A model generated the notes under the pieces. It saw nothing but the letters and a program-made list of their open reading frames with translations, was not told the origin of the DNA and did no database searches. Made by a program: the position numbers and the translations under genes. DNA of 64,000 nucleotides, taken from NCBI GenBank assembly GCA_036274895.1, contig DASUEU010000049.1, forward strand, positions 1 to 64,000, in the 5' to 3' direction. How positions within the stretch are numbered: the stretch's first letter is position 1; every line of letters begins with the position of its first letter. Origin of the DNA: CALMKX01 sp036274895 (GTDB taxonomy: Bacteria; Acidobacteriota; Thermoanaerobaculia; Multivoradales; SZUA-115). Positions 1 to 6,588 of the stretch are shown piece by piece.

Positions 1-48
1 CACGAACTGGCGACGCTGCTCCATCGCATCGGTCTCCTTCCAAGGCAT
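1..48 (-). CDS. IS481-like transposase, N-terminal 16 residues only
   Basis: Reading the minus strand from ATG at 48 gives MPWKETDAMEQRRQFV, which runs off the window edge in frame. The opening MPWKE..M.QR..FV is the characteristic N-terminus of IS481-family integrase-like transposases, just before their helix-turn-helix. A strong ribosome binding site (GAGGAGG on the minus strand, about 52-60) precedes the ATG. Family assignment rests on only 16 residues plus the terminal repeat, so it is good but not certain; an IS3-group element is the alternative. Confidence 0.65.
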   Translation of the reverse strand, partial: MPWKETDAMEQRRQFV

Positions 49-139
49 CACCGGGCCTCCTCTCTGGCCCAAGCATCCTGCCTCGAAGTGTCACCGATCT
101 ACTGAGGTCCCACTGTCACCGATGTCCCGAGGTTGTACA
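1..139 (-). mobile_element. Left-edge remnant or end of an IS481-like insertion sequence
   Basis: This stretch holds the 5' end of a transposase (bases 48-1, complement) and the non-coding IS terminus behind it. The terminus on the minus strand begins with TGTACAACCTCGGGACATCG at 139, matching the TGT...ACA ends usual for IS481/IS3-type elements. Just inside are two degenerate copies of TGTCACCGAT (89-98 and 114-123), offset by 25 bp and followed by GAGGT in both, as expected for transposase-binding subterminal repeats. The rest of the element is outside the window, so its completeness is unknown. Confidence 0.7.
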
Positions 140-182
140 ACGGGGGCCGGCCCCTACCAGAGGACGCGCCGGAACCTGGGCC

Positions 183-292
183 GTAGGGGCGGCCCCCCGT
201 GCCTGCCCTGGTCCTCGAGGCCGCCCTGGTCCCCGTGGCCGCCCTGGTCACGGGAGCGTCGTCCCCACCGGGGCGCGGAAACCGCGCCCCTA
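183..292. repeat. GTAGGGGCG...CGCCCCTAC intergenic repeat element
   Basis: The element starts with GTAGGGGCGG (183-192) and ends with a 9-bp hairpin GGGGCGCGG-AAA-CCGCGCCCC (270-290) followed by TAC. The same GTAGGGGCGG/CCGCCCCTAC ends form the perfect palindrome at 47037-47064, so this looks like one member of a dispersed repeat family. Inside it are two and a half copies of an 18-bp unit GCCCTGGTCCYCGWGGCC (205-222, 223-240, 241-254). No gene is seen between 140 and 319. Confidence 0.5.
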
Positions 293-300
293 CAGCCCCC

Positions 301-309
301 TGCTACAAT
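301..309 (+). promoter_or_regulatory. Extended -10 promoter of asnS, nearly leaderless
   Basis: TGCTACAAT at 301-309 fits an extended -10 (TGnTAnnnT). The hexamer ends only 10 bases before the asnS ATG, so transcription would start about 4 bases upstream of it. No Shine-Dalgarno sequence precedes the ATG, which agrees with leaderless translation. Confidence 0.5.
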
Positions 310-319
310 CCCGCGTCTT

Positions 320-1624
320 ATGAGCGACGCGGCACCCGTGGTTTCGATCAAGTCCCTTCCCCAACACGTCGGCGAGCAGGTCGTCCTGCGCGGCTGGCTG
401 GCCGGTAAGCGCTCGAGCGGCAAGATCGGCTTCCTGCAGATCCGGGACGGCAGCGGCCAGGTCCAGGCCGTGGTCAGCCGCGCCGAGGTTCCCGAGTCGA
501 CCTGGGCCGAGCTCGAGCGGGTCACCCAGGAGTCCACGGTCACCTGCCGCGGCACGGTGCGCGAGGACAAGCGGGCGCCCAGCGGCGTCGAGCTGCAGGC
601 CACGGGCTTCGAGGTCAACTTCCTCACCGCGGACTTCCCGATCACCCCCAAGGAGCACGGCACCGCCTTCCTGATGGAGCACCGCCACCTCTGGTTGCGC
701 TCCAGCCGCCAGCGGGCGGCCCTGAAGGTGCGCTCCGAGGTCACCCAGGCGATCCGTGACTACTTCTACGACCGCGACTACGTCAACATCGATTCACCGA
801 TCTTGACCCCCGCCGCCTGCGAGGGCACCTCCACCCTCTTCGAGACCGACTATTTCGGCGACAAGGCCTACCTCTCTCAGTCCGGCCAGCTCTACCTCGA
901 GCCGGCCGCCGCGGCCTTCGGCAAGGTCTACTGCTTCGGGCCGACCTTCCGGGCCGAGAAGTCGAAGACGCGGCGTCATTTGATGGAGTTCTGGATGGTC
1001 GAGCCGGAGGTGGCCTTCCTCGAATTTCCCGAGCTGATGGACCTGGCCGAGGACTTCGTGGCCTCCCTGGTGGCCCGCGTGCTCGAGCGCTGCCGGGGCG
1101 AGCTCATCGCCCTCGAGCGCGACGTGGCGACCCTCGAGAAGATCGTCAAGCCCTTCCCGCGGGTCTCCTACACCGAGGCCGTGGAGCTGCTCAAGAGCAA
1201 GGGGGTCGCCATCGAATGGGGGGACGACTTCGGCGCTGACGAGGAGACCCTGCTCGCCAGCTCCTTCGACCGGCCGGTGCTGGTCCATCGCTACCCGGCG
1301 GCCTCGAAGGCGTTCTACATGCAGCCGGACCCGGACGACCCGAAGCTCGCCCTCGCCCTCGACCTGCTCGCTCCCGAGGGCTACGGCGAGATCATCGGCG
1401 GCAGCCAGCGCATCCACGACCACGACCTGTTGCTGGCCCGCATCCGCGAGCACGACCTGCCCGTCGAGGCCTTCCAGTGGTACCTCGACGTGCGCAAGTA
1501 CGGCAGCTTCCCCCACAGCGGCTTCGGCATGGGCCTCGAGCGCTTCGTGGCCTGGATGTGCGGCTTGCCCCACCTGCGGGAGACCATTCCCTACCCGCGC
1601 ATGCTCTACAAGATCTACCCCTAG
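320..1624 (+). CDS. asnS: Asparaginyl-tRNA synthetase
   Basis: Class IIb aminoacyl-tRNA synthetase that charges tRNA-Asn in the cytoplasm, 434 residues, the normal length for bacterial AsnRS. The N-terminal OB-fold anticodon-binding domain (about 10-115, with VVLRGWLAGKRSSGKIGF) is followed by the class II core: motif 2 at GPTFRAEKSKTRRHLMEFWM, the Asn-specific EPE and GGSQR region, and motif 3 GFGMGLERFVAWM near the C-terminus. The frame stays open to 122, but that upstream part overlaps an IS end and a repeat and is low-complexity. The ATG at 320 gives the canonical N-terminus. No Shine-Dalgarno is visible. It is followed after 24 bases by an EamA transporter. Confidence 0.96.
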   Translation: MSDAAPVVSIKSLPQHVGEQVVLRGWLAGKRSSGKIGFLQIRDGSGQVQAVVSRAEVPESTWAELERVTQESTVTCRGTVREDKRAPSGVELQATGFEVNFLTADFPITPKEHGTAFLMEHRHLWLRSSRQRAALKVRSEVTQAIRDYFYDRDYVNIDSPILTPAACEGTSTLFETDYFGDKAYLSQSGQLYLEPAAAAFGKVYCFGPTFRAEKSKTRRHLMEFWMVEPEVAFLEFPELMDLAEDFVASLVARVLERCRGELIALERDVATLEKIVKPFPRVSYTEAVELLKSKGVAIEWGDDFGADEETLLASSFDRPVLVHRYPAASKAFYMQPDPDDPKLALALDLLAPEGYGEIIGGSQRIHDHDLLLARIREHDLPVEAFQWYLDVRKYGSFPHSGFGMGLERFVAWMCGLPHLRETIPYPRMLYKIYP

Positions 1625-1648
1625 AGCGCGCAGCGAGCCCGATTTCCC

Positions 1649-2536
1649 ATGGCGCGCCCGGTCTGGCCAGGCTTCCTGGCCCTCACCCTGATCTGGGGTA
1701 CCACCTGGGCGGTCATCCGCATCGGTCTCGAGGGCTTGCCTCCCTTCGCCGCGGCGGCCCTGCGCTTCGCGGTGGCGGCGGCGGTGCTGGCGCCGGTGGT
1801 CTGGAAGCTCCGGATCCCGCTCGGCGCGGGTACCGGCGAGAAGCGGCTCTGGCTGGCGAGCACGGTGTTCAACTTCATCGGCTCCTATGGCGTGGTGTAC
1901 TGGGCCGAGCAGTACGTCCCCTCGGCCCTGGCGGCGGTGATCTTCGCCACCTTTCCCCTCTTCGTCTCGGTCCTGGCGCATTTCTTCCTGCCGGCCGAGC
2001 GGCTCGGCGGCAGACAGCAGTTGGGCGTGTTCCTGGGCTTCGTGGGGGTGGTGCTGCTGTTCTCGGACGACCTCACTTTCCAGGGCGGGCCCATGTTGCC
2101 CGTGGCGGCGGCGGTGTTCCTGCTGTCGCCCTTCTGCTCGGCAGTAGGGCAGATCCTGATCAAGCGCTGGGGCGAAGGAGTCCATCCCCTCTCCCTCGCC
2201 CTGGTGCCGCAGGCGTGCGCCGCCCTCTTCTTTACCGCCACGACCTTCACGGTCGAGCGGCCGAGCGAGATCGAGCTGACCGTCCCGGCGGTGCTCTCCT
2301 TCCTCTACCTCGGGGCTTTCGGCTCGGCCCTCGCCTTCTATCTCTACTTCACCCTTTTAAAGCGCATGCCGGCGACTCGCCTGGCTCTCATCACCTACCT
2401 CAACCCGGTGGTGGCGGTGGCGGTGGGCTCGCTGTTCATGGGGGAGCGCCTGGGGCCGTCGATCTTCGCGGGCGCGGCGGCGATTCTCCTCGGCGTGGCC
2501 CTCGCCAGCCGCGGTGCGGCGAAACCAACGGCCTGA
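1649..2536 (+). CDS. EamA/DMT-family transporter
   Basis: Integral membrane protein of 295 residues with about ten hydrophobic segments arranged as two EamA repeats (roughly 1-140 and 150-290). The opening ALTLIWGTTWAVIRIGLEGL is typical of drug/metabolite transporters of the RhaT/YdcZ group, and the second repeat carries the usual ...YLNPVVAVAVGSLFMGERL... near the end. Family members export amino acids, sugars or other small metabolites; the substrate cannot be told from sequence. It starts 24 bases after asnS without an obvious promoter, so it may be cotranscribed. The ATG at 1649 places the first transmembrane helix directly at the N-terminus. Confidence 0.88.
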   Translation: MARPVWPGFLALTLIWGTTWAVIRIGLEGLPPFAAAALRFAVAAAVLAPVVWKLRIPLGAGTGEKRLWLASTVFNFIGSYGVVYWAEQYVPSALAAVIFATFPLFVSVLAHFFLPAERLGGRQQLGVFLGFVGVVLLFSDDLTFQGGPMLPVAAAVFLLSPFCSAVGQILIKRWGEGVHPLSLALVPQACAALFFTATTFTVERPSEIELTVPAVLSFLYLGAFGSALAFYLYFTLLKRMPATRLALITYLNPVVAVAVGSLFMGERLGPSIFAGAAAILLGVALASRGAAKPTA

Positions 2537-2644
2537 GGCGAAGACCTTTTCCGCTTGCCGCTTTGCGGCAATTCATCTCCGGTCGAGGCTTTGGAAGGTA
2601 AGAGGCTGATTTCCATGGATTTACCATGGATTTCGCAACCTGGC

Positions 2645-2669
2645 TTGCCGGCCGCGGTTGTGCTAGACT
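2645..2669 (+). promoter_or_regulatory. Extended -10 promoter of the acyl-CoA dehydrogenase gene
   Basis: TGCTAGACT at 2661-2669 is an extended -10. A TTGCCG at 2645-2650 is too close (13 bp) to act as an ideal -35. A Shine-Dalgarno AAAGGAG lies at about 2690-2697, before the ATG at 2703. The 165-base gap upstream also contains a short direct repeat CATGGATTT. Nothing else is seen in the gap. Confidence 0.5.
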
Positions 2670-2702
2670 TGCCGCACCCGGTCGAAGACAAAGGAGATCG
2701 TC

Positions 2703-4619
2703 ATGAGCCATCGCCACGGAGCCCAGGTCACCGAGATGGAGTCCCGCCAGGTTGCGGAGGCTTCGCGTGAGACTTCCTGGGAGAAACCGAGCTTCATGCG
2801 GGAGCTCTTCCTCGGCAGATTCCGCCTCGATCTCCTCCATCCCTATCCCGCCGATGCCAGCCAGCGCCCCGAGTTCCGCGAGTTCTACGAGAAGTTCCGC
2901 CGCTTCCTCATGACCGAGGTCGACCCGGCGGAGATCGACCGCACCGGCGAGTACCCGCCCCACGTGGTCGACGGCTTCCGCAAGCTCGGCGCCTTCGGCA
3001 TGAAGATCCCCAAGGAGTACGGCGGGCTCGGCTTCACCAACGTCGAGTACCAGCAGGTCATGGAGCTGCTGGGCAGCTTCGACGGCAACCTCTCGGCCCT
3101 GCTCTCGGCCCACCAGTCGATCGGCGTCCCCCAGCCCCTGAAGCTCTTCGGCACCCCCGAGCAGAAGAAGAAGTACCTGCCTCGCTGCGCTGCCGGCGAG
3201 ATCTCGGCCTTCGCCTTGACCGAGCAGGGCGTGGGCTCCGACCCGGCGCGCATGACCACCTCCTACGAGAAGACCGCCGAAGGGGACTACCTGATCTCCG
3301 GTGAGAAGCTCTGGTGCACCAACGGCACCATCGCCAAGTTGCTGGTGGTGATGGCGGCCGACGCCCAGACCAAGAAGATCAGCGCCTTCGTGGTCGAGAC
3401 CGCCTGGCCCGGTGTCAAGGTGGAGCGCCGTTGCCACTTCATGGGCCTGCGCGCGCTCGCCAATGCGGTGATCAGCTTCGACAACGTGCGGGTGCCGGCG
3501 GAGAACCTGATCGGCGCCGAGGGCCGGGGCTTGAAGATCGCCCTGACCACCTTGAACGACGGCCGCCTGTCGATTCCCAACGGCTCGGTGGGCGCCGCCA
3601 AGGCGTGCATCGACATCTGCCGCCAGTGGGCGGGCGAGCGGGTCCAGTGGGGCAAGCCGATCGGCAAGCACGAGGCGATCGCCGCCAAGCTCGCCGACAT
3701 GGCCGCCACCACCTTCGCCATGGAGTCGATCGTCAAGCTGGCGACCACCATGGCCGATCGGGGCGACTCGGATATCCGCCTGGAGGCTGCGGCCTGCAAG
3801 GAGTGGAACACCGCGCGCACCTGGGAGATCGTCGACGACACCGTGCAGATCCGCGGCGGCCGCGGCTACGAGACCGAGCAGTCCCTCGCCGCCCGCGGCG
3901 AGCACGCCTGGGGGGTCGAGCGGATGATGCGGGACTACCGCATCAACCTCATCTTCGAGGGCTCGAGCGAGATCATGCACCTGCTGATGGCCCGCGAGGC
4001 GGTGGACAAGCACCTCGAGATGGCAGGCGACCTGATCGATCCCAAGAAGCCCGCCGGGGCCAAGCTCGGGGCTTTCTTCAAGGCGGCGGCCTTCTACGGC
4101 GGCTGGTATCCCACCCGCTGGCTGGGCTGGGGGCGCTGGCCGCGCTACGCCGAGTTCGGGGAGCTGGCCGGCCACCTGCGCTTCGTCGAGCGCAGCGGCC
4201 GCAAGCTCGCCCGCCAGGTCTTCCACGGCATGATGGCTCACCAGGCCAAGCTCGAGCGCAAGCAGGGCTTCCTCTTCCGGCTGGTGGACATCGGCAACGA
4301 GCTGTTCGCCATGGCCGCCTCGGTGGCCCGCGCCCAGGCCCTGACCCGGGCCCGCGCCCCCGAGGCCCAGAGCGCCCGGGACCTGGCCGACCTGTTCTGC
4401 CGCAACGCCCGGCGCAAGGTCCAGATCCTCTTCCACGACCTGTGGAACAACGAGGACGGCCTCAAGTACCGCCGCGCCCAGGAGGTCCTCGCCGGCAAGC
4501 ACCAGTGGATGGAAGCCCTCCTCCTCGACGCCCAGCCCGGCCCCCGGCAAACGGCCGACGAAGAGGAGCACCGCCCCGGTGCGGTGGCGGCCTCCCGGCC
4601 GGTGGAGGTGGCGGGGTAG
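2703..4619 (+). CDS. Acyl-CoA dehydrogenase family protein (long form)
   Basis: FAD-dependent enzyme that would oxidise acyl-CoA to trans-2-enoyl-CoA and pass electrons to ETF, 638 residues. The N-terminal helical domain (about 50-160), middle beta domain with FALTEQGVGSDPARM and WCTNGTIA (about 160-280) and C-terminal helical domain with the two signature regions (RVQWGKPIGKHEAIAAKLAD; IRGGRGYETEQSL) are in order. FEGSSEIMHLLMAREA carries the glutamate usually acting as catalytic base. About 200 residues follow the core, as in the larger FadE-like bacterial members; this tail includes FRLVDIGNELFAMAASVARA. A strong Shine-Dalgarno fixes the start. The gene stands alone between a promoter and a terminator. 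Chain-length specificity cannot be read from the sequence. Confidence 0.92.
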   Translation: MSHRHGAQVTEMESRQVAEASRETSWEKPSFMRELFLGRFRLDLLHPYPADASQRPEFREFYEKFRRFLMTEVDPAEIDRTGEYPPHVVDGFRKLGAFGMKIPKEYGGLGFTNVEYQQVMELLGSFDGNLSALLSAHQSIGVPQPLKLFGTPEQKKKYLPRCAAGEISAFALTEQGVGSDPARMTTSYEKTAEGDYLISGEKLWCTNGTIAKLLVVMAADAQTKKISAFVVETAWPGVKVERRCHFMGLRALANAVISFDNVRVPAENLIGAEGRGLKIALTTLNDGRLSIPNGSVGAAKACIDICRQWAGERVQWGKPIGKHEAIAAKLADMAATTFAMESIVKLATTMADRGDSDIRLEAAACKEWNTARTWEIVDDTVQIRGGRGYETEQSLAARGEHAWGVERMMRDYRINLIFEGSSEIMHLLMAREAVDKHLEMAGDLIDPKKPAGAKLGAFFKAAAFYGGWYPTRWLGWGRWPRYAEFGELAGHLRFVERSGRKLARQVFHGMMAHQAKLERKQGFLFRLVDIGNELFAMAASVARAQALTRARAPEAQSARDLADLFCRNARRKVQILFHDLWNNEDGLKYRRAQEVLAGKHQWMEALLLDAQPGPRQTADEEEHRPGAVAASRPVEVAG

Positions 4620-4701
4620 GGGAGGGCCAGCCGTCCGCGGCTCTTCTTCTCGCCTCACCGTCCGTCATCCCCGCGCGAGCGGGGGTCCATCAGGTCCCCA
4701 G

Positions 4702-4745
4702 AGAAGCCCCGGGAGCTCCAGGCTCACCGGGGCTTCTTGCTGTTT
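4702..4745 (+). terminator. Rho-independent-like terminator after the acyl-CoA dehydrogenase gene
   Basis: AGAAGCCCCGG (4702-4712) pairs perfectly with CCGGGGCTTCT (4727-4737) around a 14-base loop, followed by the T-rich TGCTGTTT. Just upstream, GTCATCCCCGCGCGAGCGGGGGTCC (4664-4687 region) forms a second small hairpin that resembles a widespread bacterial intergenic repeat. Confidence 0.6.
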
Positions 4746-4847
4746 GCGGCTGTGCCGGTTTATCTGCCGCACGTCCTTCTTGCGCTTCCTCCATCAGACG
4801 ATCCTGACTCCGGGCCGCCCGGCCCGACTCTGAGGAGGAGTGCGCCC

Positions 4848-5876
4848 ATGAGGCACCAGATTGGCCGTCCATGCCCTACAGTCTTCGTTCTCACCCTCGC
4901 GGCCCTGCTGCTTGCGGTGCCCAGCCTCGCCCAGGACGCCTCGGACTGTGCGAAGTGCAAGACCTCCGAGGGGCCGTGGAACACCCACCACTCCGATCAA
5001 ACGGCGTGCCCCGGTGCCGACAAGGTCGTCTGTGACCTCCGCTACACCAAGGTCTACAAGGCCGAATGCGAGGCCGGGCATCCGATCATCCGCAACTGCA
5101 AGCCGGCAGAGCGGGACAAGGACTATCCCGCCACGGCCTTCCCTGCCGGCACTTGCGGAACGGTCACCCGGGACGCCAAGGGGAACGTCGTCTCCAGTAC
5201 CTGCGGTGCCCTCGCGGCCAACCCAACCACGACCGTGAAGGACAAAGAGGCTTATTGCACGGGTGTGCCCTGGCTCGATGCGATCACCATCGCCCTCGCT
5301 GACCGCTACAACGTCTCGATCACCGTGGCCAACGGCACCAACGTGCTCGCCAATAACGGGGTGTCCACGCTCGGCAGCACCGTGATCTCGATTCCCGCCG
5401 GCTTCGTCCGTGACGCCATCGAGGAGGGCTTCCTGGCCCCGGACGGTGACACCGTCCAGCTCGAAGTGGTGCTCGGCATCCGCCAGCCGGGCCGCTTCTC
5501 CCTGCCCGGCCAGGACGTCCCCGTGGTCGTGGCGGAAGGCAATCCGGAGGTCCTCTCGGCCCGGCTTGAGGACGGCAGCGTCCACGTGGTCCTGGCGATC
5601 CCCCTGGTCAACATGGGCGCCTTCGACAGCTATGGCATCGACGTGGCGGGACTTCAGGTGACCTCGACCTCGAGCCCCACGGCAGGGACGGCGAGTGAGC
5701 CGGCTCCCGGCCTGGTCTCCGAGGAGCCAACGCTGATCGCCCTGGTCCAGGTGGGCAGCGTGGACGGCGAGCGCCTGGTGGGCGGTGCCGGGGTGATCGG
5801 CCGCACGGTCGGAGACCTCCGGCCCCAGCCGGTACTGGCGGTGCCGATCCAGAGCGGAGTGTTGATCTCGGACTGA
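4848..5876 (+). CDS. Secreted protein of unknown function with Cys-rich N-terminal region
   Basis: 342 residues; I do not recognise the family. An N-terminal signal peptide (positive start, hydrophobic VLTLAALLLAVPSLA, cleavage likely at SLA-QD) indicates export. Residues 25-150 contain about ten cysteines, starting with DCAKCK, suggesting disulfide-bonded or metal-binding structure. The second half is Cys-free, beta-rich and ends in a run of short hydrophobic strands (PVLAVPIQSGVLISD). GAGGAGGAG at about 4832-4840 is a strong ribosome binding site for the ATG at 4848. It lies in its own unit after a terminator and before another small secreted Cys-rich protein, so the two may be functionally related; that is only context. 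Confidence 0.8.
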   Translation: MRHQIGRPCPTVFVLTLAALLLAVPSLAQDASDCAKCKTSEGPWNTHHSDQTACPGADKVVCDLRYTKVYKAECEAGHPIIRNCKPAERDKDYPATAFPAGTCGTVTRDAKGNVVSSTCGALAANPTTTVKDKEAYCTGVPWLDAITIALADRYNVSITVANGTNVLANNGVSTLGSTVISIPAGFVRDAIEEGFLAPDGDTVQLEVVLGIRQPGRFSLPGQDVPVVVAEGNPEVLSARLEDGSVHVVLAIPLVNMGAFDSYGIDVAGLQVTSTSSPTAGTASEPAPGLVSEEPTLIALVQVGSVDGERLVGGAGVIGRTVGDLRPQPVLAVPIQSGVLISD

Positions 5877-5925
5877 CGTCCTCTCCCGAGGTGCCAGCCA
5901 TTTCGGGGGCGCCTCGGCGGCCGGC

Positions 5926-5939
5926 GCGCGCTTTCGCGC
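5926..5939. other. GC-rich hairpin region in the 5877-6115 intergenic gap
   Basis: GCGCG-CTTT-CGCGC (5926-5939) and a second run of CGCG/GCGC just after it could form stacked hairpins downstream of the preceding stop codon, possibly a terminator without a clear U tract. Further on, TGCTTTATCC at 6014-6023 resembles a weak extended -10 for the next gene. Nothing else is seen in this gap. Confidence 0.3.
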
Positions 5940-6115
5940 AAGACTCCGCGCGTGAGCGCGCACCCGCCCTCCACCGAAGGCCAGAGATACGTCGACAAAC
6001 CATTGATTCTGCGTGCTTTATCCTCTAGCAGGCGACCGGCATCCGGGTTGCTCTCCGGCTTCTCCACCGTGACGCCGCCCAGTGACGGGCAGGCGTCCAC
6101 CAAGGAGAAACCGCC

Positions 6116-6424
6116 ATGAAGATCCTCTCCACTCGCCTCCTCCTCCTCCTCCTCGCCGTCGTCGGGATGCTCTCCCTCTCGGCCGCCCCCGCCAGCGCCT
6201 TGCCCTGCGACTACTACCCCTGGGAGACCTGCGTGGAGTGTTGCGACGGCAACTTCGAGCACTGCATCGACCTGTGCGGGATCAATCCCACACCGTCCTG
6301 CATCAATGGCTGCTTCACCCGCTGGAGCAACTGCCAGGCTGGGTGCATCGTGGACCCCCTCGCTTCCCTCTTCCTCACCGAACCCACTTTCACCCCGGTC
6401 GAGAAGCCCACTCCCGCCTGCTGA
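6116..6424 (+). CDS. Small secreted cysteine-rich protein
   Basis: 102 residues; family not recognised. A clear signal peptide (MKILSTRLLLLLLAVVG... with ASA-LP as the likely cleavage site near residue 29) precedes a mature part of about 70 residues with eleven cysteines, spaced as C..C..CC.....C...C......C...C......C...C and one more at the C-terminus. This pattern suggests a disulfide-stapled exported peptide. A lipobox is not present. The start is fixed by AAGGAG (about 6101-6108) ahead of the ATG. The function could be structural, inhibitory or effector-like; nothing in the sequence decides this. Confidence 0.82.
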   Translation: MKILSTRLLLLLLAVVGMLSLSAAPASALPCDYYPWETCVECCDGNFEHCIDLCGINPTPSCINGCFTRWSNCQAGCIVDPLASLFLTEPTFTPVEKPTPAC

Positions 6425-6588
6425 CGCCTGGTCTCCGCCTGGCGGGGCTCCCGCTCGACAGGGGTCGGGGCCTCGCCGGTGTCCCTTCCCGTTCGCGAAA
6501 CCGGTCCGCTCCTTGCACGTAGGGACATGTGCACGTTTGAGCCAGCAGCACCGCCTTGGTCGGCGGACACGCGAACGAGGAAGGACCG

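Noticed and set aside
205..254. 18-bp tandem units as an origin or operator array
   Set aside because: Only two and a half copies, inside a GC-rich repeat element, without DnaA boxes or a regulator gene nearby.
122..319. In-frame upstream extension of asnS
   Set aside because: It would start inside the IS terminus and run through a low-complexity repeat. Homology with AsnRS begins at the ATG at 320.
794..2185. Long open frame on the minus strand opposite asnS and the EamA gene
   Set aside because: It is antisense to conserved genes and His/Gly/Arg-rich with no recognisable domain, as expected for shadow frames in GC-rich DNA. Similar antisense frames (e.g. 2436-4658, 27739-30555, 43699-47025, 50973-52766) were rejected for the same reason.
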